The notes under the pieces: generated by a model
Told to the model about the DNA's origin: nothing
The model's input: only the letters and a program-made list of their open reading frames with translations
The model's database searches: none
Assembly: GCA_937884485.1 (NCBI GenBank)
Contig: CALGCG010000050.1
Location: 1 to 23,592, forward strand
From: an uncultured Bacteroidales bacterium
GTDB lineage: Bacteria > Bacteroidota > Bacteroidia > Bacteroidales > P3
Direction: 5' to 3'
Length of the DNA stretch: 23,592 nucleotides
Shown: piece by piece, positions 1 to 10,200 of the stretch
How the letters are laid out: the number at the start of each line of letters is the position of its first letter
How positions within the stretch are numbered: position 1 is the first letter of the stretch
Position numbers and translations under genes: made by a program

Positions 1-15
1 GGCGCTCCAGGGCGG

Positions 16-37
16 GAGACGCGGCATGCCGCGTCTC
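16..37. repeat. Perfect 22-nt palindrome after the last repeat-protein gene
   Basis: The sequence GAGACGCGGCATGCCGCGTCTC equals its own reverse complement. It lies 17 nt past the stop codon of the 2379-aa gene, in the direction that gene is read. As RNA it can fold into a GC-rich hairpin with a tight loop. No U-run follows it, so it is not a canonical intrinsic terminator. It may be a transcript-end stabilising hairpin or one copy of a dispersed palindromic element. Confidence 0.6.
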
Positions 38-54
38 TACATTAACTCTTAACT

Positions 55-3000
55 CTATTCGTAGTCGCCGATGATGACGTCGGTGTCGCCGTTGACGATG
101 CCGGCGTTGCCGCCGCCATAGACGTTGCCTTCGATGGTGGTGCGGTTGCCGCGGATGTCGACGGTGGTCTTGCCGGTGCCGTAGCCGGGGGCTACGGCGG
201 GCTTGGTGGGGTTGACCACGGCCGTGGGACCGTAGCCGCCGCCGTAGACGTTGCCGCTAACAGTGGTGACGCACTTGTTGCCCTCGCTGAGGGTCTGCAC
301 GAAGGGGTTGCCGTGGACGGGGGCAGCATTGCCGCCGCCGTAGACGTTGTTGCGTATGCGCACAGCGTAGGGCGTGGCCTTGGAGCAGGTGTCGGTGCCT
401 ATGACCACCAGGGGGTTGGCGCTGACGATGGCCGTCTCGCCGAGGCCGCCGCCGAAGACGTCCTTGGTGATGGTATCGTGGATGATGCGCACCACGGGCG
501 AAGCGATGGTGGTGTCGGTGGGACGGTAGAAGGCGTCCTTGCCGCCGCCGTAGACGTAGTCGAGGCGCACGTCGGGGCAGGAGGGGTCGGGCTGGATGTT
601 GACGTTGACGTTGATGGTGCCTTCGATGTTGCCGCCCTTGTTGGAGCCGCCGAAGAGGCACTTGGTCTGGCCACCGGTGAAGTTGACGGTGACGTTGCCG
701 GTGATCCTGCCGCCGTCCTTGTTGCCGCCGAAGATGGTGTCGTATTCGCCGCCGCGGACGTTGAGGACGATGTTGCCGTTGATGATGGCGTTGCGGGCGC
801 CGCCGTAGAAGTTCATGAAGGAGCTTCCGCAGGTGAGGTCGATGGTGCCGCCGTTGCCCATGGCCTCGTTGCCGCCGCCGAAGGTCTCGCCGTTGACGAG
901 TTCGCAGGGGCTGACGGGGGTGAGGTTGATGGAGGTGGTGCCGTTGATGACACCGCTGGTGTTGGAGCCGCCGAAGACCTGGTAGACGATACCGCCCTGG
1001 ACCTTGATGGCGACGTTGGTCTCGACGTCGGACTTGGTGCCGGGTTCGGAGCCGTCGCCGCCGGCGAAGGCGCGGTAGACGCGGCCGCCCTCGATGGTGA
1101 CATCGTTCTCATAGGTGTTGGCAGCCTTGCCGCCGCCGTAGACATACTGCACGGTGTTCTCGTCGCAGTAGTGCACTATGACCTTGGAGAGGCGCGTGAG
1201 CGGGACGGGCCAGGCGGGGTTGGTGAGGCGCTGGGTGATATACTTGTCGTTGAGGACGTTGGCAGGGTTGCCGTTGCCGTCTTTGGTCTTGTCGCCGGTG
1301 AGGGTGCTGGCGCGGTTGCCGCCGCCGTAGACGGCCTTGAGGGCGTAGTTGGCAGCCGGCGAGGCGGCGCCTTCGTTGAGGTAGGCGGCCTTGGCAACGG
1401 AGTCGAGGCCCGTGACGGTGGGACAGGCGTTGGTGGCGTCGTGGGCCGTGCGCCAGATGTCGACCTGCATGGTGCCTAAGGGCGAGGAGCCGGCGTCGTT
1501 GCCGCCGAAGACATTGCCCGTGTTCTCGTCGCCGGCGGTGCCGATGACGACATTGTTGGAGCTCTGCGCCTCGAGGCCGATGTTGACCTGGGTGTTGCCG
1601 TCGACGATACCTGCCGTGGGCGAGGTGGAAGCGCCCATGCCGCCGCCGAAGACGTTGCCCTTGACGGTGCCGCTCTTGATGTTGACAGTGGTGCCGCCGT
1701 AGTCCACGTGGCCGGCTTCGCCGCCGCCGTAGACATTGCGGTAGATGGTGAGAGTCTCGTCGCCGGCATCGTTACCGATGTTGACCTGGGTCTTGAATGC
1801 ATAGGCCATATCGGCGAAGTCGAAATCGGGGTTAGAGGGGTCGTTGGCGCGTCCGCGGCTCGAGCCGAAGACGTTGCCGCCGAAGCCCACGTTGTCGTCC
1901 GCGTCGCCCACAGAGGAGTGGATGTTGACGGTGGCCAAACCGGAGTTGGCGTTTTGGATGTGGTCTTCGGTGCCATTGAGGCCGTAGTCGCCCACAATGG
2001 CCATGGAGCCGCCGCCGTAGACGTTGCGGTGGATGGTGCCGCCGTTGACGGTGACCACGGTCTTGCCGCGCACGTAGCCGGCGCTCATGGAATAGGTTCC
2101 GTCATGAGCCAGGTCGCATCCGCGGCCGGCACCGTAGACGTTGCCGACGTTGGCCATACGGCTCTTCATGACCGGCACCATCGCGGGCTGACCCATGCCT
2201 TCAACAGCGGCATAGGAGGCATTCATGTTGTGGCCAATGGTGCCGCCGTTGACGGTGACGCGGGTGTCCTGCAGGACGTGGCCGTTCTCGCCGCCGCCGA
2301 AGACGGAGCCGTTGACCGTGCCGCCCTCGATGGTGACGACGGTGTTGAAGACGTTGGCGCGGGCGGCATATGCGCCGCCGGCCATACCGCGGCCGGCGCC
2401 GAAGACACGGCCGTTATTGAAGCCCTTGCGGTCGACGACATAGGTGCCGGCATTTCCGATGGTGGCACCATTACGGATGGTGACGATGGCCATACCGGTA
2501 ATGGTGTCGGCGCCGACAGCGTCATAATAGGTTAAGCTCGTTTCGGTATAGTTGCCGGTAGTGGGATTCATCCAGCGGTATTTGATAGAGTCGTAATAGT
2601 CGCCGGTCGCGGGGTCCGCCACGCGCGTGTCGCTCGTGTAATCGATAGCATCGGCGCTGGTCTTATACTTGTAGGTACAGGGGGTCTCCACAGGGATGCG
2701 AGAGGTGTATTCGCCATAGGAGTCCTTGTAGCGGTGCGAGCGCTCCGGTTTGCCTACCGTGTCGTAAAAGACGGGGGGCTCCGATGTCCCGATGCGGACA
2801 GGTTCGTAGGAGGTGGTGTCGGTGCCGTTGAAATAGAGGGTGGAGCCCACCGAGGCCATCGAGCCGCCGCCGTAGACGTTGTGGGTGACGGTGCCGCCGC
2901 TGACTTCGACGTGGGTGTTGCCGTAGACGGTGCCGGCGCTGAGGCTGAGCTTGCCGTTGTGGCGGTCCACACCGCGGCCGCCGCCGTAGACGTTGCCGCG

Positions 3001-6000
3001 GAAGATGACGGACATGTCGTAGCCCGTCTCGTTGGTACAGGCTTCGCCGGTTTGCAATTCGGTGCCGTCGCCCAGCACGGTGTAGGCCACAGTGAGGGGG
3101 CGACCCACGGTGCCACCGGTCATGGTGACATAGGTGTTGTTGAGCACGTGGCCGTTCTCGCCCGAGCCGAAGACCGAGCCGCGGATGTCGGCGCCATTCT
3201 GGATGTTGACATAGGTGTCCTCGGTGAAGGCGAAGTGGGAGAATTCGCTGCCGGCCATACCACGGCTCGAGCCGAAGACGTGGCCGTTGTTGTGGCCCGT
3301 GGTGCCTATCTGGCCGCCACGGATGGTGACGGTGGCGATGCCGCCGCTAAGGATGGTGGAATGGGGGGTGATGGGCACCTCGTTATAGTAGCCCACCGAG
3401 GCCATCGAGCCGCCGCCGTAGACGTTGTGGTAGATGATGCCGCCGCTGACGTCGACATTGGTGTTGCCGTACACGCGGCCGGCGGTGGTGCTGAAGTTGC
3501 CGTCGTGGCGGTCCACACCGCGGCCGCCGCCGTAGACGTTGCCGTGGTAGTGGGTCACAGCGCTCTCGCCGAGCTGGGACATATAGTCGTTATAGTTGGG
3601 GTCGGAGGGATTGTTGGTGGGGTATATCACCCAGCCGAGGTTGGAACCGGCTGCACCGGTATAGGCATCTGCGTCGCCGGCGCCATAGGTGCTGCTGGTG
3701 TGGGCCACCTGCTGCGTCCAGTCGGTGCTGTTGATGGGCGAGCCGATGGTGCCACCGCTGATGTTCACCTTAGTGTCGGTCATCACGTGGCCGTTGGCGC
3801 CGCCGCCGAAGACCGAGCCACGCACATCGGCGCCATCCTGGATATTCACTTCGGTGTTGTTGACGAAGGCCTTGTGGGCAAAGTCGGAGCCGCTATAAGC
3901 CACACCGCGGCCCGAGCCGTAGACAAAGCCGTTGTTCATGCCGTCGGAGCCAATCACACCGCCGTGGATGGTGACGGTGGCCTTGCCGGTCAATACTTCG
4001 GCGTGGTCGCCCGGGACGATGGGGTAGGCGACGTAGGTGCCCACCGAGGCGATGGAGCCGCCGCCAAAGACGTGGTGGCGCACGGTGCCGCCGCTGATGT
4101 CGACATTGGTGTTGCCGAACACCTGGCCGGAAGCCTCACCCAAATAGCCGCCCTGGGTCATGTCGATACCGCGGCCTCCACCGTAGATGTTGCCGTGGTA
4201 GATATCCACACGGGCTTCGCCATTCGCGTCAAGTTCTTTTTCCCCTGCAGTGAGTTCCAGGCCCACGGTGCCGTCGGTCATGGTGACCGTGGCGTCGTAG
4301 CGTACGTGGCCGTTCTCGCCGCCGCCGAACACCGAGGCGGCAATCTGACCGCCGCTGATGATGACCTGGGTCTTGTCGACATAGGCCATGCGGGTGTAGT
4401 GGAAGCCGAGGTCTCCTTGCACGGGGTCATAATAGCCCGGACGACCCTTGCTGCCGCCGAAGACGGAGCCCTTGCGGCCAGGCGTGTGGCCCGCCACACG
4501 GTGGGTGCCAACGGTGACATTGTCCACCTCGCCCACCTTGCCGCCGCTGACGGTCACCTTGGTGTTACCCACATTGGCGCTGTAGCCGTAGGAGGTGTAG
4601 GTTACGCCGTTCACCTCGTAGTTGTAGGTCGCAGCCGTACCATCGTAGGGATGCTGGAATTTATAGGGGTCTGCGGGGTCGTAGGCATAGGTCATCTGCA
4701 TCCAGCGGCGTCCCACGGAGGCCAGCTCGCCGCCACCGTAGATGTTGCCCAGGATGTGACCGTTCTTCAATTCCACCTCGGTGTTGCCGTAGACGCGGCC
4801 GGCATGCATGGCCGCCGAAACAAAGCCGGAGGTGGAGGTGATGCTCGCTGTGTCGTTGATGTGTGGGGTGATGTTGTCGCTGCCGTAGCCGCCGCCGTAG
4901 ACGGAGCCCAGGTAGCAGGCGTCGGTGGTGCCGGTAGCCACACCGTGACCGATGGTCACCTGGCTGCCGTCGATGGTCACCTTGGTGTTCTTCATCACAT
5001 AGCCCAGCTCGCCGCCGCCATAGACATTACTATAGATGGTGGCGTCGCCGCTGATGTTGATTTCGGTGTTCTTGCACTTGGCCATACCGGGCCAGATGCG
5101 CAGGAAGCTGGTGGGGTCGGTCTCATTGGTGGCGCCGAGCTTGAACAGGCGTCCCATGCTCGAGCCGAAGACGTTGCCGCCGGTGGTGTGAACAATGTCG
5201 GTGACATGGGCCGCATCCCATGCGCCGCTATGTGCGCTGGTGAAACGGTACATCTGGTTCTGATAGGCCACCACATCGCCCACGCTGTAACTCGTGGCGG
5301 GGTTGAAGACGGGGTGGTTGAACTCGCTGAGATTGCCGATGGTGCCGCCGGTGATGTTGATGGTGATATTGCCGTGGTCGTCGCCGTCCTGCAGCTGGCT
5401 ATAATTGGGGTCACCAACGGCCACAAAGTAGGAACCCACAGAGGCCAGACGGCCGCCGCCGTAGACGGAGCCGAGCATGGTGGGTCTCACGGGAGTGGTC
5501 CCCACGGTGTCGTTGTTGATATTGACTTCGACGTTGCCGCCGATGGAGCCGGCCGTGTAGGCCGTGCCGCCGAATCCGCGGCCGCCGCCGAAGATATTGC
5601 CGTCGACATACGAGGTGCCCCAGGTGCCTACCCAGGCAGCGCTGTCGATGGTCACCTTGGCGTCGCCCAGCACGTGACCATCCTCGCCGCCGCCGAAGAC
5701 GGAACCGAAGATGAGACCGCCGCTGACCTTCACGTTGACATTCTGCACATTGGTACGCATATTGAACTCGGTACGCTGGTCACCCTTACCGGCACCGAAG
5801 AGGTAGCTGGTGACGGGGTGGTCGGTGATGGAGTCGATGGTTCGCGGTAGGCCGAGGGTGCCGCCGGTCATCACCACGCGGCAGTCGCCCAACACGTCGG
5901 CATATTCGCAGCCGCCATAGACCGAGGTGAGGATATGTCCGCCGCTGATCTCCACATAGGTATTGCCGCGCACACGGCCTTGGAATTTGAAGAATTCGGT

Positions 6001-7194
6001 GGTGAACTCGCCGCCCGTGCCTCTATTGTCGGTGGCATAGGGATAGTAGCCCGAGCCGCCTCCGAAGACATTGCCGAAGAAGGTGTGGCCGTCGCCGGGG
6101 TTGTAGGAGGCTGTGGTGTCGCCGGTTTCATAGGCATAGCGGTCGTAGGGGAGGTAGTGCTTGGTGGAAGTGCCGTTGATGGTGGTATCACGGCCGTATT
6201 TCCAGTGGTAGCACTCGGGCATCTGGCCGGCAATGGTGTTGATGCGCGTAGCATCCTGGGCCTTGACGGCTGCAATGGCTTCGTCCCAGTTGGCAGCAGT
6301 ATAGAGGCCTTTACCCTCTTCGTTCGTCCAGTCATAGCCGTTGCCAATCTGGCCGCCGCTGACGATGACGCCGCAGCTGTCGAGCACCTGTCCGTTCTCG
6401 CTGCCACCCCACACGGCACCCACGATGAAGGCCGAGCCGCTGACACGCACTTCGGCGGTGTTGACATAGCCGAAACGGGCGTTGTCGGCCGAGGGGACCG
6501 GTTCGTGCACAGCATGGGGGTCGGTGTAGACACCCATACCGGCACCGAAGACATAGCCGATATCCACGCGCAAGGTGGCATCCTTGTGGCCTATCTGGCC
6601 ACCGCTGATCTCCACCAGGCTGCGGCCGGTACCACTGGCACAGTCGACGGGTTCGCCGACCACGATGTCGTTCGCGGCATCGGCAGATGCAGCCAAGGTA
6701 AAGGTGCCCACGGAGGCCAGCTCGCCACCGCCGAAGACGGTGTTGTGCACATAGCCGCCGCTGATAGTCACATGGGTGTTGCCCTTGACATTGGCATAGA
6801 TGGGGTCAAAGATGGTACCGGAGCCGCCACCAAAGACAAAGCCTTTGTAACTGGTGAGGTCGTTGCCTCCCACATGGCCGCCACTGATGATCACTTCGGC
6901 GTTGCCGTTGACGGCGCCCAATTCGCCACCGCCGTAGACGCTGTTGTTCACGGTGCCGGTAGTCATCTCCACGGTGGAGTTACCTTGCACGCGGGCCACA
7001 TCCACGCCGGGATATACACCCTTGCCGGCGCCGAACACACTTCCGTGCACCACCACCTGCGCCTGCGTGCTGCCGCACAGCAGCAGCGCCATCAGCACGA
7101 TGGCCATCTTTCCCATTCTGCAGTTCTTCTGTAGCATTCTGTTATTCATTATGATATTATTTTTATGTTTCTCCATATATTCAATCCTTAACAT
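55..7194 (-). CDS. Giant secreted YGGG/FGGG-repeat protein, 2379 aa (third paralogue of the cluster)
   Basis: No named function is recognised. A signal peptide (hydrophobic core about residues 27-42, ending STQAQ, cleavage likely near residue 46) is followed at once by repeats to the C-terminus. By hand count there are about 48-49 copies of a core of the type V[YF]GGG, most followed by a strand of the type VxGxTxVxIxGGxI; this suggests a beta-solenoid, by inference. In the middle the repeats form a super-repeat of 182-285 residues (four types in fixed order: RG, SMASVG, SRG, ENGHV). A chitin-binding-like motif is inserted near residues 626-668. The last ~485 residues align with the ends of both upstream paralogues. 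There is no recognisable type IX sorting domain; the protein ends VIIGDYE. The stop is TAG at 55-57. The first ATG gives an unusually long n-region, so Met16 (7147-7149) or Met20 is a more natural start. It is the last gene of the minus-strand cluster, 59 nt after the 1478-aa gene. It could be an adhesin or a surface-coat protein; the function is unknown. Confidence 0.85.
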   Translation of the reverse strand: MLRIEYMEKHKNNIIMNNRMLQKNCRMGKMAIVLMALLLCGSTQAQVVVHGSVFGAGKGVYPGVDVARVQGNSTVEMTTGTVNNSVYGGGELGAVNGNAEVIISGGHVGGNDLTSYKGFVFGGGSGTIFDPIYANVKGNTHVTISGGYVHNTVFGGGELASVGTFTLAASADAANDIVVGEPVDCASGTGRSLVEISGGQIGHKDATLRVDIGYVFGAGMGVYTDPHAVHEPVPSADNARFGYVNTAEVRVSGSAFIVGAVWGGSENGQVLDSCGVIVSGGQIGNGYDWTNEEGKGLYTAANWDEAIAAVKAQDATRINTIAGQMPECYHWKYGRDTTINGTSTKHYLPYDRYAYETGDTTASYNPGDGHTFFGNVFGGGSGYYPYATDNRGTGGEFTTEFFKFQGRVRGNTYVEISGGHILTSVYGGCEYADVLGDCRVVMTGGTLGLPRTIDSITDHPVTSYLFGAGKGDQRTEFNMRTNVQNVNVKVSGGLIFGSVFGGGEDGHVLGDAKVTIDSAAWVGTWGTSYVDGNIFGGGRGFGGTAYTAGSIGGNVEVNINNDTVGTTPVRPTMLGSVYGGGRLASVGSYFVAVGDPNYSQLQDGDDHGNITINITGGTIGNLSEFNHPVFNPATSYSVGDVVAYQNQMYRFTSAHSGAWDAAHVTDIVHTTGGNVFGSSMGRLFKLGATNETDPTSFLRIWPGMAKCKNTEINISGDATIYSNVYGGGELGYVMKNTKVTIDGSQVTIGHGVATGTTDACYLGSVYGGGYGSDNITPHINDTASITSTSGFVSAAMHAGRVYGNTEVELKNGHILGNIYGGGELASVGRRWMQMTYAYDPADPYKFQHPYDGTAATYNYEVNGVTYTSYGYSANVGNTKVTVSGGKVGEVDNVTVGTHRVAGHTPGRKGSVFGGSKGRPGYYDPVQGDLGFHYTRMAYVDKTQVIISGGQIAASVFGGGENGHVRYDATVTMTDGTVGLELTAGEKELDANGEARVDIYHGNIYGGGRGIDMTQGGYLGEASGQVFGNTNVDISGGTVRHHVFGGGSIASVGTYVAYPIVPGDHAEVLTGKATVTIHGGVIGSDGMNNGFVYGSGRGVAYSGSDFAHKAFVNNTEVNIQDGADVRGSVFGGGANGHVMTDTKVNISGGTIGSPINSTDWTQQVAHTSSTYGAGDADAYTGAAGSNLGWVIYPTNNPSDPNYNDYMSQLGESAVTHYHGNVYGGGRGVDRHDGNFSTTAGRVYGNTNVDVSGGIIYHNVYGGGSMASVGYYNEVPITPHSTILSGGIATVTIRGGQIGTTGHNNGHVFGSSRGMAGSEFSHFAFTEDTYVNIQNGADIRGSVFGSGENGHVLNNTYVTMTGGTVGRPLTVAYTVLGDGTELQTGEACTNETGYDMSVIFRGNVYGGGRGVDRHNGKLSLSAGTVYGNTHVEVSGGTVTHNVYGGGSMASVGSTLYFNGTDTTSYEPVRIGTSEPPVFYDTVGKPERSHRYKDSYGEYTSRIPVETPCTYKYKTSADAIDYTSDTRVADPATGDYYDSIKYRWMNPTTGNYTETSLTYYDAVGADTITGMAIVTIRNGATIGNAGTYVVDRKGFNNGRVFGAGRGMAGGAYAARANVFNTVVTIEGGTVNGSVFGGGENGHVLQDTRVTVNGGTIGHNMNASYAAVEGMGQPAMVPVMKSRMANVGNVYGAGRGCDLAHDGTYSMSAGYVRGKTVVTVNGGTIHRNVYGGGSMAIVGDYGLNGTEDHIQNANSGLATVNIHSSVGDADDNVGFGGNVFGSSRGRANDPSNPDFDFADMAYAFKTQVNIGNDAGDETLTIYRNVYGGGEAGHVDYGGTTVNIKSGTVKGNVFGGGMGASTSPTAGIVDGNTQVNIGLEAQSSNNVVIGTAGDENTGNVFGGNDAGSSPLGTMQVDIWRTAHDATNACPTVTGLDSVAKAAYLNEGAASPAANYALKAVYGGGNRASTLTGDKTKDGNGNPANVLNDKYITQRLTNPAWPVPLTRLSKVIVHYCDENTVQYVYGGGKAANTYENDVTIEGGRVYRAFAGGDGSEPGTKSDVETNVAIKVQGGIVYQVFGGSNTSGVINGTTSINLTPVSPCELVNGETFGGGNEAMGNGGTIDLTCGSSFMNFYGGARNAIINGNIVLNVRGGEYDTIFGGNKDGGRITGNVTVNFTGGQTKCLFGGSNKGGNIEGTINVNVNIQPDPSCPDVRLDYVYGGGKDAFYRPTDTTIASPVVRIIHDTITKDVFGGGLGETAIVSANPLVVIGTDTCSKATPYAVRIRNNVYGGGNAAPVHGNPFVQTLSEGNKCVTTVSGNVYGGGYGPTAVVNPTKPAVAPGYGTGKTTVDIRGNRTTIEGNVYGGGNAGIVNGDTDVIIGDYE
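1985..4330 (-). repeat. Higher-order super-repeat inside the 2379-aa gene
   Basis: The codons for MASVG or IASVG recur at about 1990, 2845, 3391 and 4039, and those for YGGGRG(V/I)D or YGAGRGCD at about 2113, 2965, 3511 and 4162. Successive copies are about 852-855, 546 and 648-651 nt apart. Each unit contains four motif types in the same order (RG, SMASVG, SRG, ENGHV). Long stretches near 2845-3000 and 3391-3545 are almost identical at the DNA level. The length differences come from insertions between motifs, mainly Tyr/Thr/Asp-rich loops. Confidence 0.75.
5190..5316 (-). other. Chitin-binding (CBM5/12)-like motif inserted in the repeat protein
   Basis: Residues about 626-668 of the 2379-aa protein read NPATSYSVGDVVAYQNQMYR, then FTSAHSGAWDAAHVTDI. 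The pattern of Tyr, GD-V-Y, Tyr, His and a Trp in a GAW context is typical of small chitin-binding type 3 / CBM5/12-like modules found in chitinases and phage tail proteins. It interrupts the glycine repeats between two FG-type motifs and has no counterpart in the other two paralogues. The family assignment comes from pattern recognition only. Confidence 0.5.
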
Positions 7195-7211
7195 TCACCC
7201 TCTCCAACCCT

Positions 7212-7219
7212 CAAAACTA
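7212..7219 (-). promoter_or_regulatory. Possible -7 box for the 2379-aa gene
   Basis: Read on the minus strand this is TAGTTTTG, which fits the Bacteroidetes -7 consensus TAnnTTTG. It lies in the 59-nt gap between the 1478-aa and 2379-aa genes. No TTTG -33 box is seen at the expected distance. The predicted transcript start would fall just before the first ATG and favours one of the internal Met starts. This is weak evidence; read-through from upstream genes is equally possible. Confidence 0.2.
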
Positions 7220-7253
7220 TTAACTATTATCTATAAACTATTAATTATCATCT

Positions 7254-10200
7254 CTATCTCAGTTCCACATTCGTATTTCCCTGGACGTCGGCCTGGTTGC
7301 CGCCGCCGTAGATGTTGCCCTTGACGGTGGCTTTGCCGGTGAGGGTGACGGTGGTGTTGCCGTTGCCCGGAACGGTCTTGAGGACGTCGGCCTGGGAGCC
7401 GCCGCCGTAGACGTTGCCGTCGCCCTTGGTGCCGTCGATGCGGGTGCCGCCAACGATGGCATGCTTGCCGCCCGTGCCGCCGATGGTGACGGAGGGGTTG
7501 GCCGTAATCTTGGCCGCCGCGCCGAGGCCGCCGCCGAAGACGGCGTTGCGCACCGTGCCGTTGACGACATTGACCACCGGGGTGGTGGCCGTGGCCGTGG
7601 TGGGCGCATAGGCTGCCTCGTTGCCGCCGCCGTAGACGTTGTCCACCTTCAGCGGGCATTCGTTGCCGGTGGAGTCCACAAGGACGGTGATGGTGCCGGA
7701 AATGGTACCACCCTGGTTGTTGCCGCCGAAGGCGTTGACCATGGTGCCGCCCTTGAGGGTGAGGGAGACATTGCCGACGATGTCGCCGCCAAGGTTGTTG
7801 CCGCCGAAGACGTTCTGGAACTGGCCCTGGGTGATGGTGAGGCTGATGTCGCCCTCGTAGTCGGCCTCCTTGGCGCCGCCGAAGAGGCTGGCTATCTTGG
7901 CGTCGCAGGAGGTGATGTTGATATTGATGTCGGAGCTGGCAATATAGTTGCCGTCATCTTTCTTGACAGGTGCTTTGTTGCCGCCGCCGTAGAGTTCGGT
8001 GATGTCGATGGGGCAGTTGGCGAAGGCGGTCCCGGTGCAGATGTTGGTGCCGGGCTCGACGGAGTCCCTCACACTGACGTTGATGCTGGCGTCGATGGTG
8101 CCCCACTGGTTGCTGCCGCCGAAGGCAGCCTTGACGGTGCCGCCGTGGATGGTGAGGTTGGTGCCGTCGGCGGTGATGTTGGCGCCGGGGTTATAGTGTA
8201 GTGCGGAGGGGTTGTCGTGGTTGCCGTCCTCGCTGTAGCCGTTGCCGCCGCCGAAGGCGTTGCCGATGTAGCCGCCCCAGATGGTGACATTGGTGCCGCG
8301 GACGTCGCTGGCGTTGCCGCCACCGTAGACATATTCGATGCGGTTGTCGCAGCCGTGGACTGCCACCTGGGGGACGCCGGTGTAGTGGGAGCGGTTGCCG
8401 CCACCGTAGACGGCGTAGAGGGCATATTCGTGGCCGGCCTCGGCGGGGTCGGTGCCGTAGATGTCCACGGTGACGGTGCTCATGGGTGTGCCGCTGACGT
8501 TGTTGCAGCCGAAGACGCCGCCGGAGCCGTTTTCGCCGCTGCCGTCGTTGGTGCGCACGCTGCCGCCGTAGACCTTGACGGCCACGGGGCCGTAGACGTA
8601 GGCGTGATTGGACGCGGTGCCGAGGCCGCCGCCGTAGAGGCCACCATAGATGGTGCCGCTGTAGAGGTTGACGTTGGTGACGGCGCTGCCGTTGCGGCTG
8701 TTGTCGCCGTTGGTGCGGCCTTCGGCGCTGCCGCCGTAGACGTCGCCGTAGATGACGGCGCCGGTAGTGGCGTGGCAGTCGGTACCCACATTGACGTTGA
8801 CGCTGCCGAGGACACGGGTCTCATGGCCCAGACCACCGCCGTGGACGTTGGCACGCTGGCTGGAGGTACCCACCTGGCCGCCGTTGATATACATATTGAC
8901 CTGGTCAGTCACAATGCCTCTGGTGTAGCTTCCGCCGTAGACACCGCCTTCCACCAGACCGCCGGTCATGATGACGTTCACATTGGGTATGCGTCGGGGT
9001 ATCGAGGCGCTGACATCGCTGTTCTCGCTACCGCCGCCGTACACATTGCCGTGGACAGTGCCACCGAGGATGAAGACGTTGGAGGTGTCGGTGATGTAGC
9101 CGTGGAAGCCGCCGCCAAACACATTCTCCATGATGTCGGCATGGTCGGCCACAGCCACATGCGAGTTGGTGATAGAGGCCCGGTGGGTAGCATTGCCACG
9201 GCCGGCGCCATAGACGCTGCCGCCAGGGGTGCCGTTGTTGGATCGGGAGGCCGTATCGTTACCTATCTTTGTATTGCCACCCACATAGATGTATGAGTTG
9301 CCAGTGACGTAGGCGTTGTTGTCGTCACCTGTACCGTTGCATCCTGCCACGACCCATCCCTTTACCTCGCCGCCGGTGAAAATCATGCGGCGGCTGCCGA
9401 AGGTGGGGTTGTTAGAGGCAGCGCCATAGATGGAGTTCTCCACGATTCCGCCCTTGAAACGCATGGTGAAGGCCAACGAGTCGGGGGTGATGTGCCCTTC
9501 TGTATAGGTGCCGCGGCCGCCGTTGATGTTGGCAAAATGGCCTCCCTCGACGGTCATGCTTACCAAACCGGGATAAGAGGCGTTCTCTGTGCTGTGGCAA
9601 TAGAACGACTGGTTGTAGGCCGATTCGTTGTTGTCGTACCAACGGTTTTTCTGGTAGTCTCCACTTTTCACCACGATATCAAGCACGGGCTTGTCCTTGT
9701 TGACCACGTCAATTTTCGGTGTGGCAAAGTGGATTTCAGTTGTTCCTGTCGGCGCCACGTCCAGCTTGGAGTTGTCTCCTCTGGCGCGGTCGTAGTCGCT
9801 GCCGAAGAAGAAGTGATTGTGGACCCTACCCTCCAAGGTGTTGCCGGCCGCCATGAGGTCGACATCGTGGTACACACCGCTTTCTATGCGTACGGTGAAG
9901 TCGAGGTCTTCTGAATGGTTGGCGTTGATGGCCGAGAAGGTGTAGCAAGAATAGGTGCCGCCTGTGGCGCCAATGCCGCGACCGAGGGTGAGGCTGTTGG
10001 CGTTGGCGCTCATGCTGTAGTTGTTGCCGTCGAGGAGCATGTACTCTATTCTGCTGTCGGCTGTGGCCGTGAAGGTTGCGCGGCGCGTGGCACGATCAGC
10101 AAGTGTGGCGGCCGTGGTGCCGTTGGTGCCGTTGGGGTAGAAGGAGGAGTAGGTGCAAGGGGTGGCTACCCTCACATTGTCCATGGTTCTACCTGCATCG

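Noticed and set aside
313..1479. 388-codon plus-strand frame, and the similar frames at 5935-7134, 1708-2535, 7461-8201 and 8217-9296
   Set aside because: These are antisense shadows of the glycine-repeat genes with the same low-complexity Val/Asp/Gly/Ala composition; no independent evidence of coding.
1985..4330. CRISPR-like array, because of regularly recurring near-identical DNA
   Set aside because: The spacing is 546-855 nt, the copies are in frame within a continuous coding sequence, and the unit encodes conserved protein motifs.
2734..5850. 1038-codon open frame on the plus strand, opposite the 2379-aa gene
   Set aside because: It is in the same codon register as the minus-strand gene. 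It stays open only because that gene almost never uses TTA, CTA or TCA codons. Its translation is a monotonous Val/Asp/Ala/Gly string with no signal or domain.
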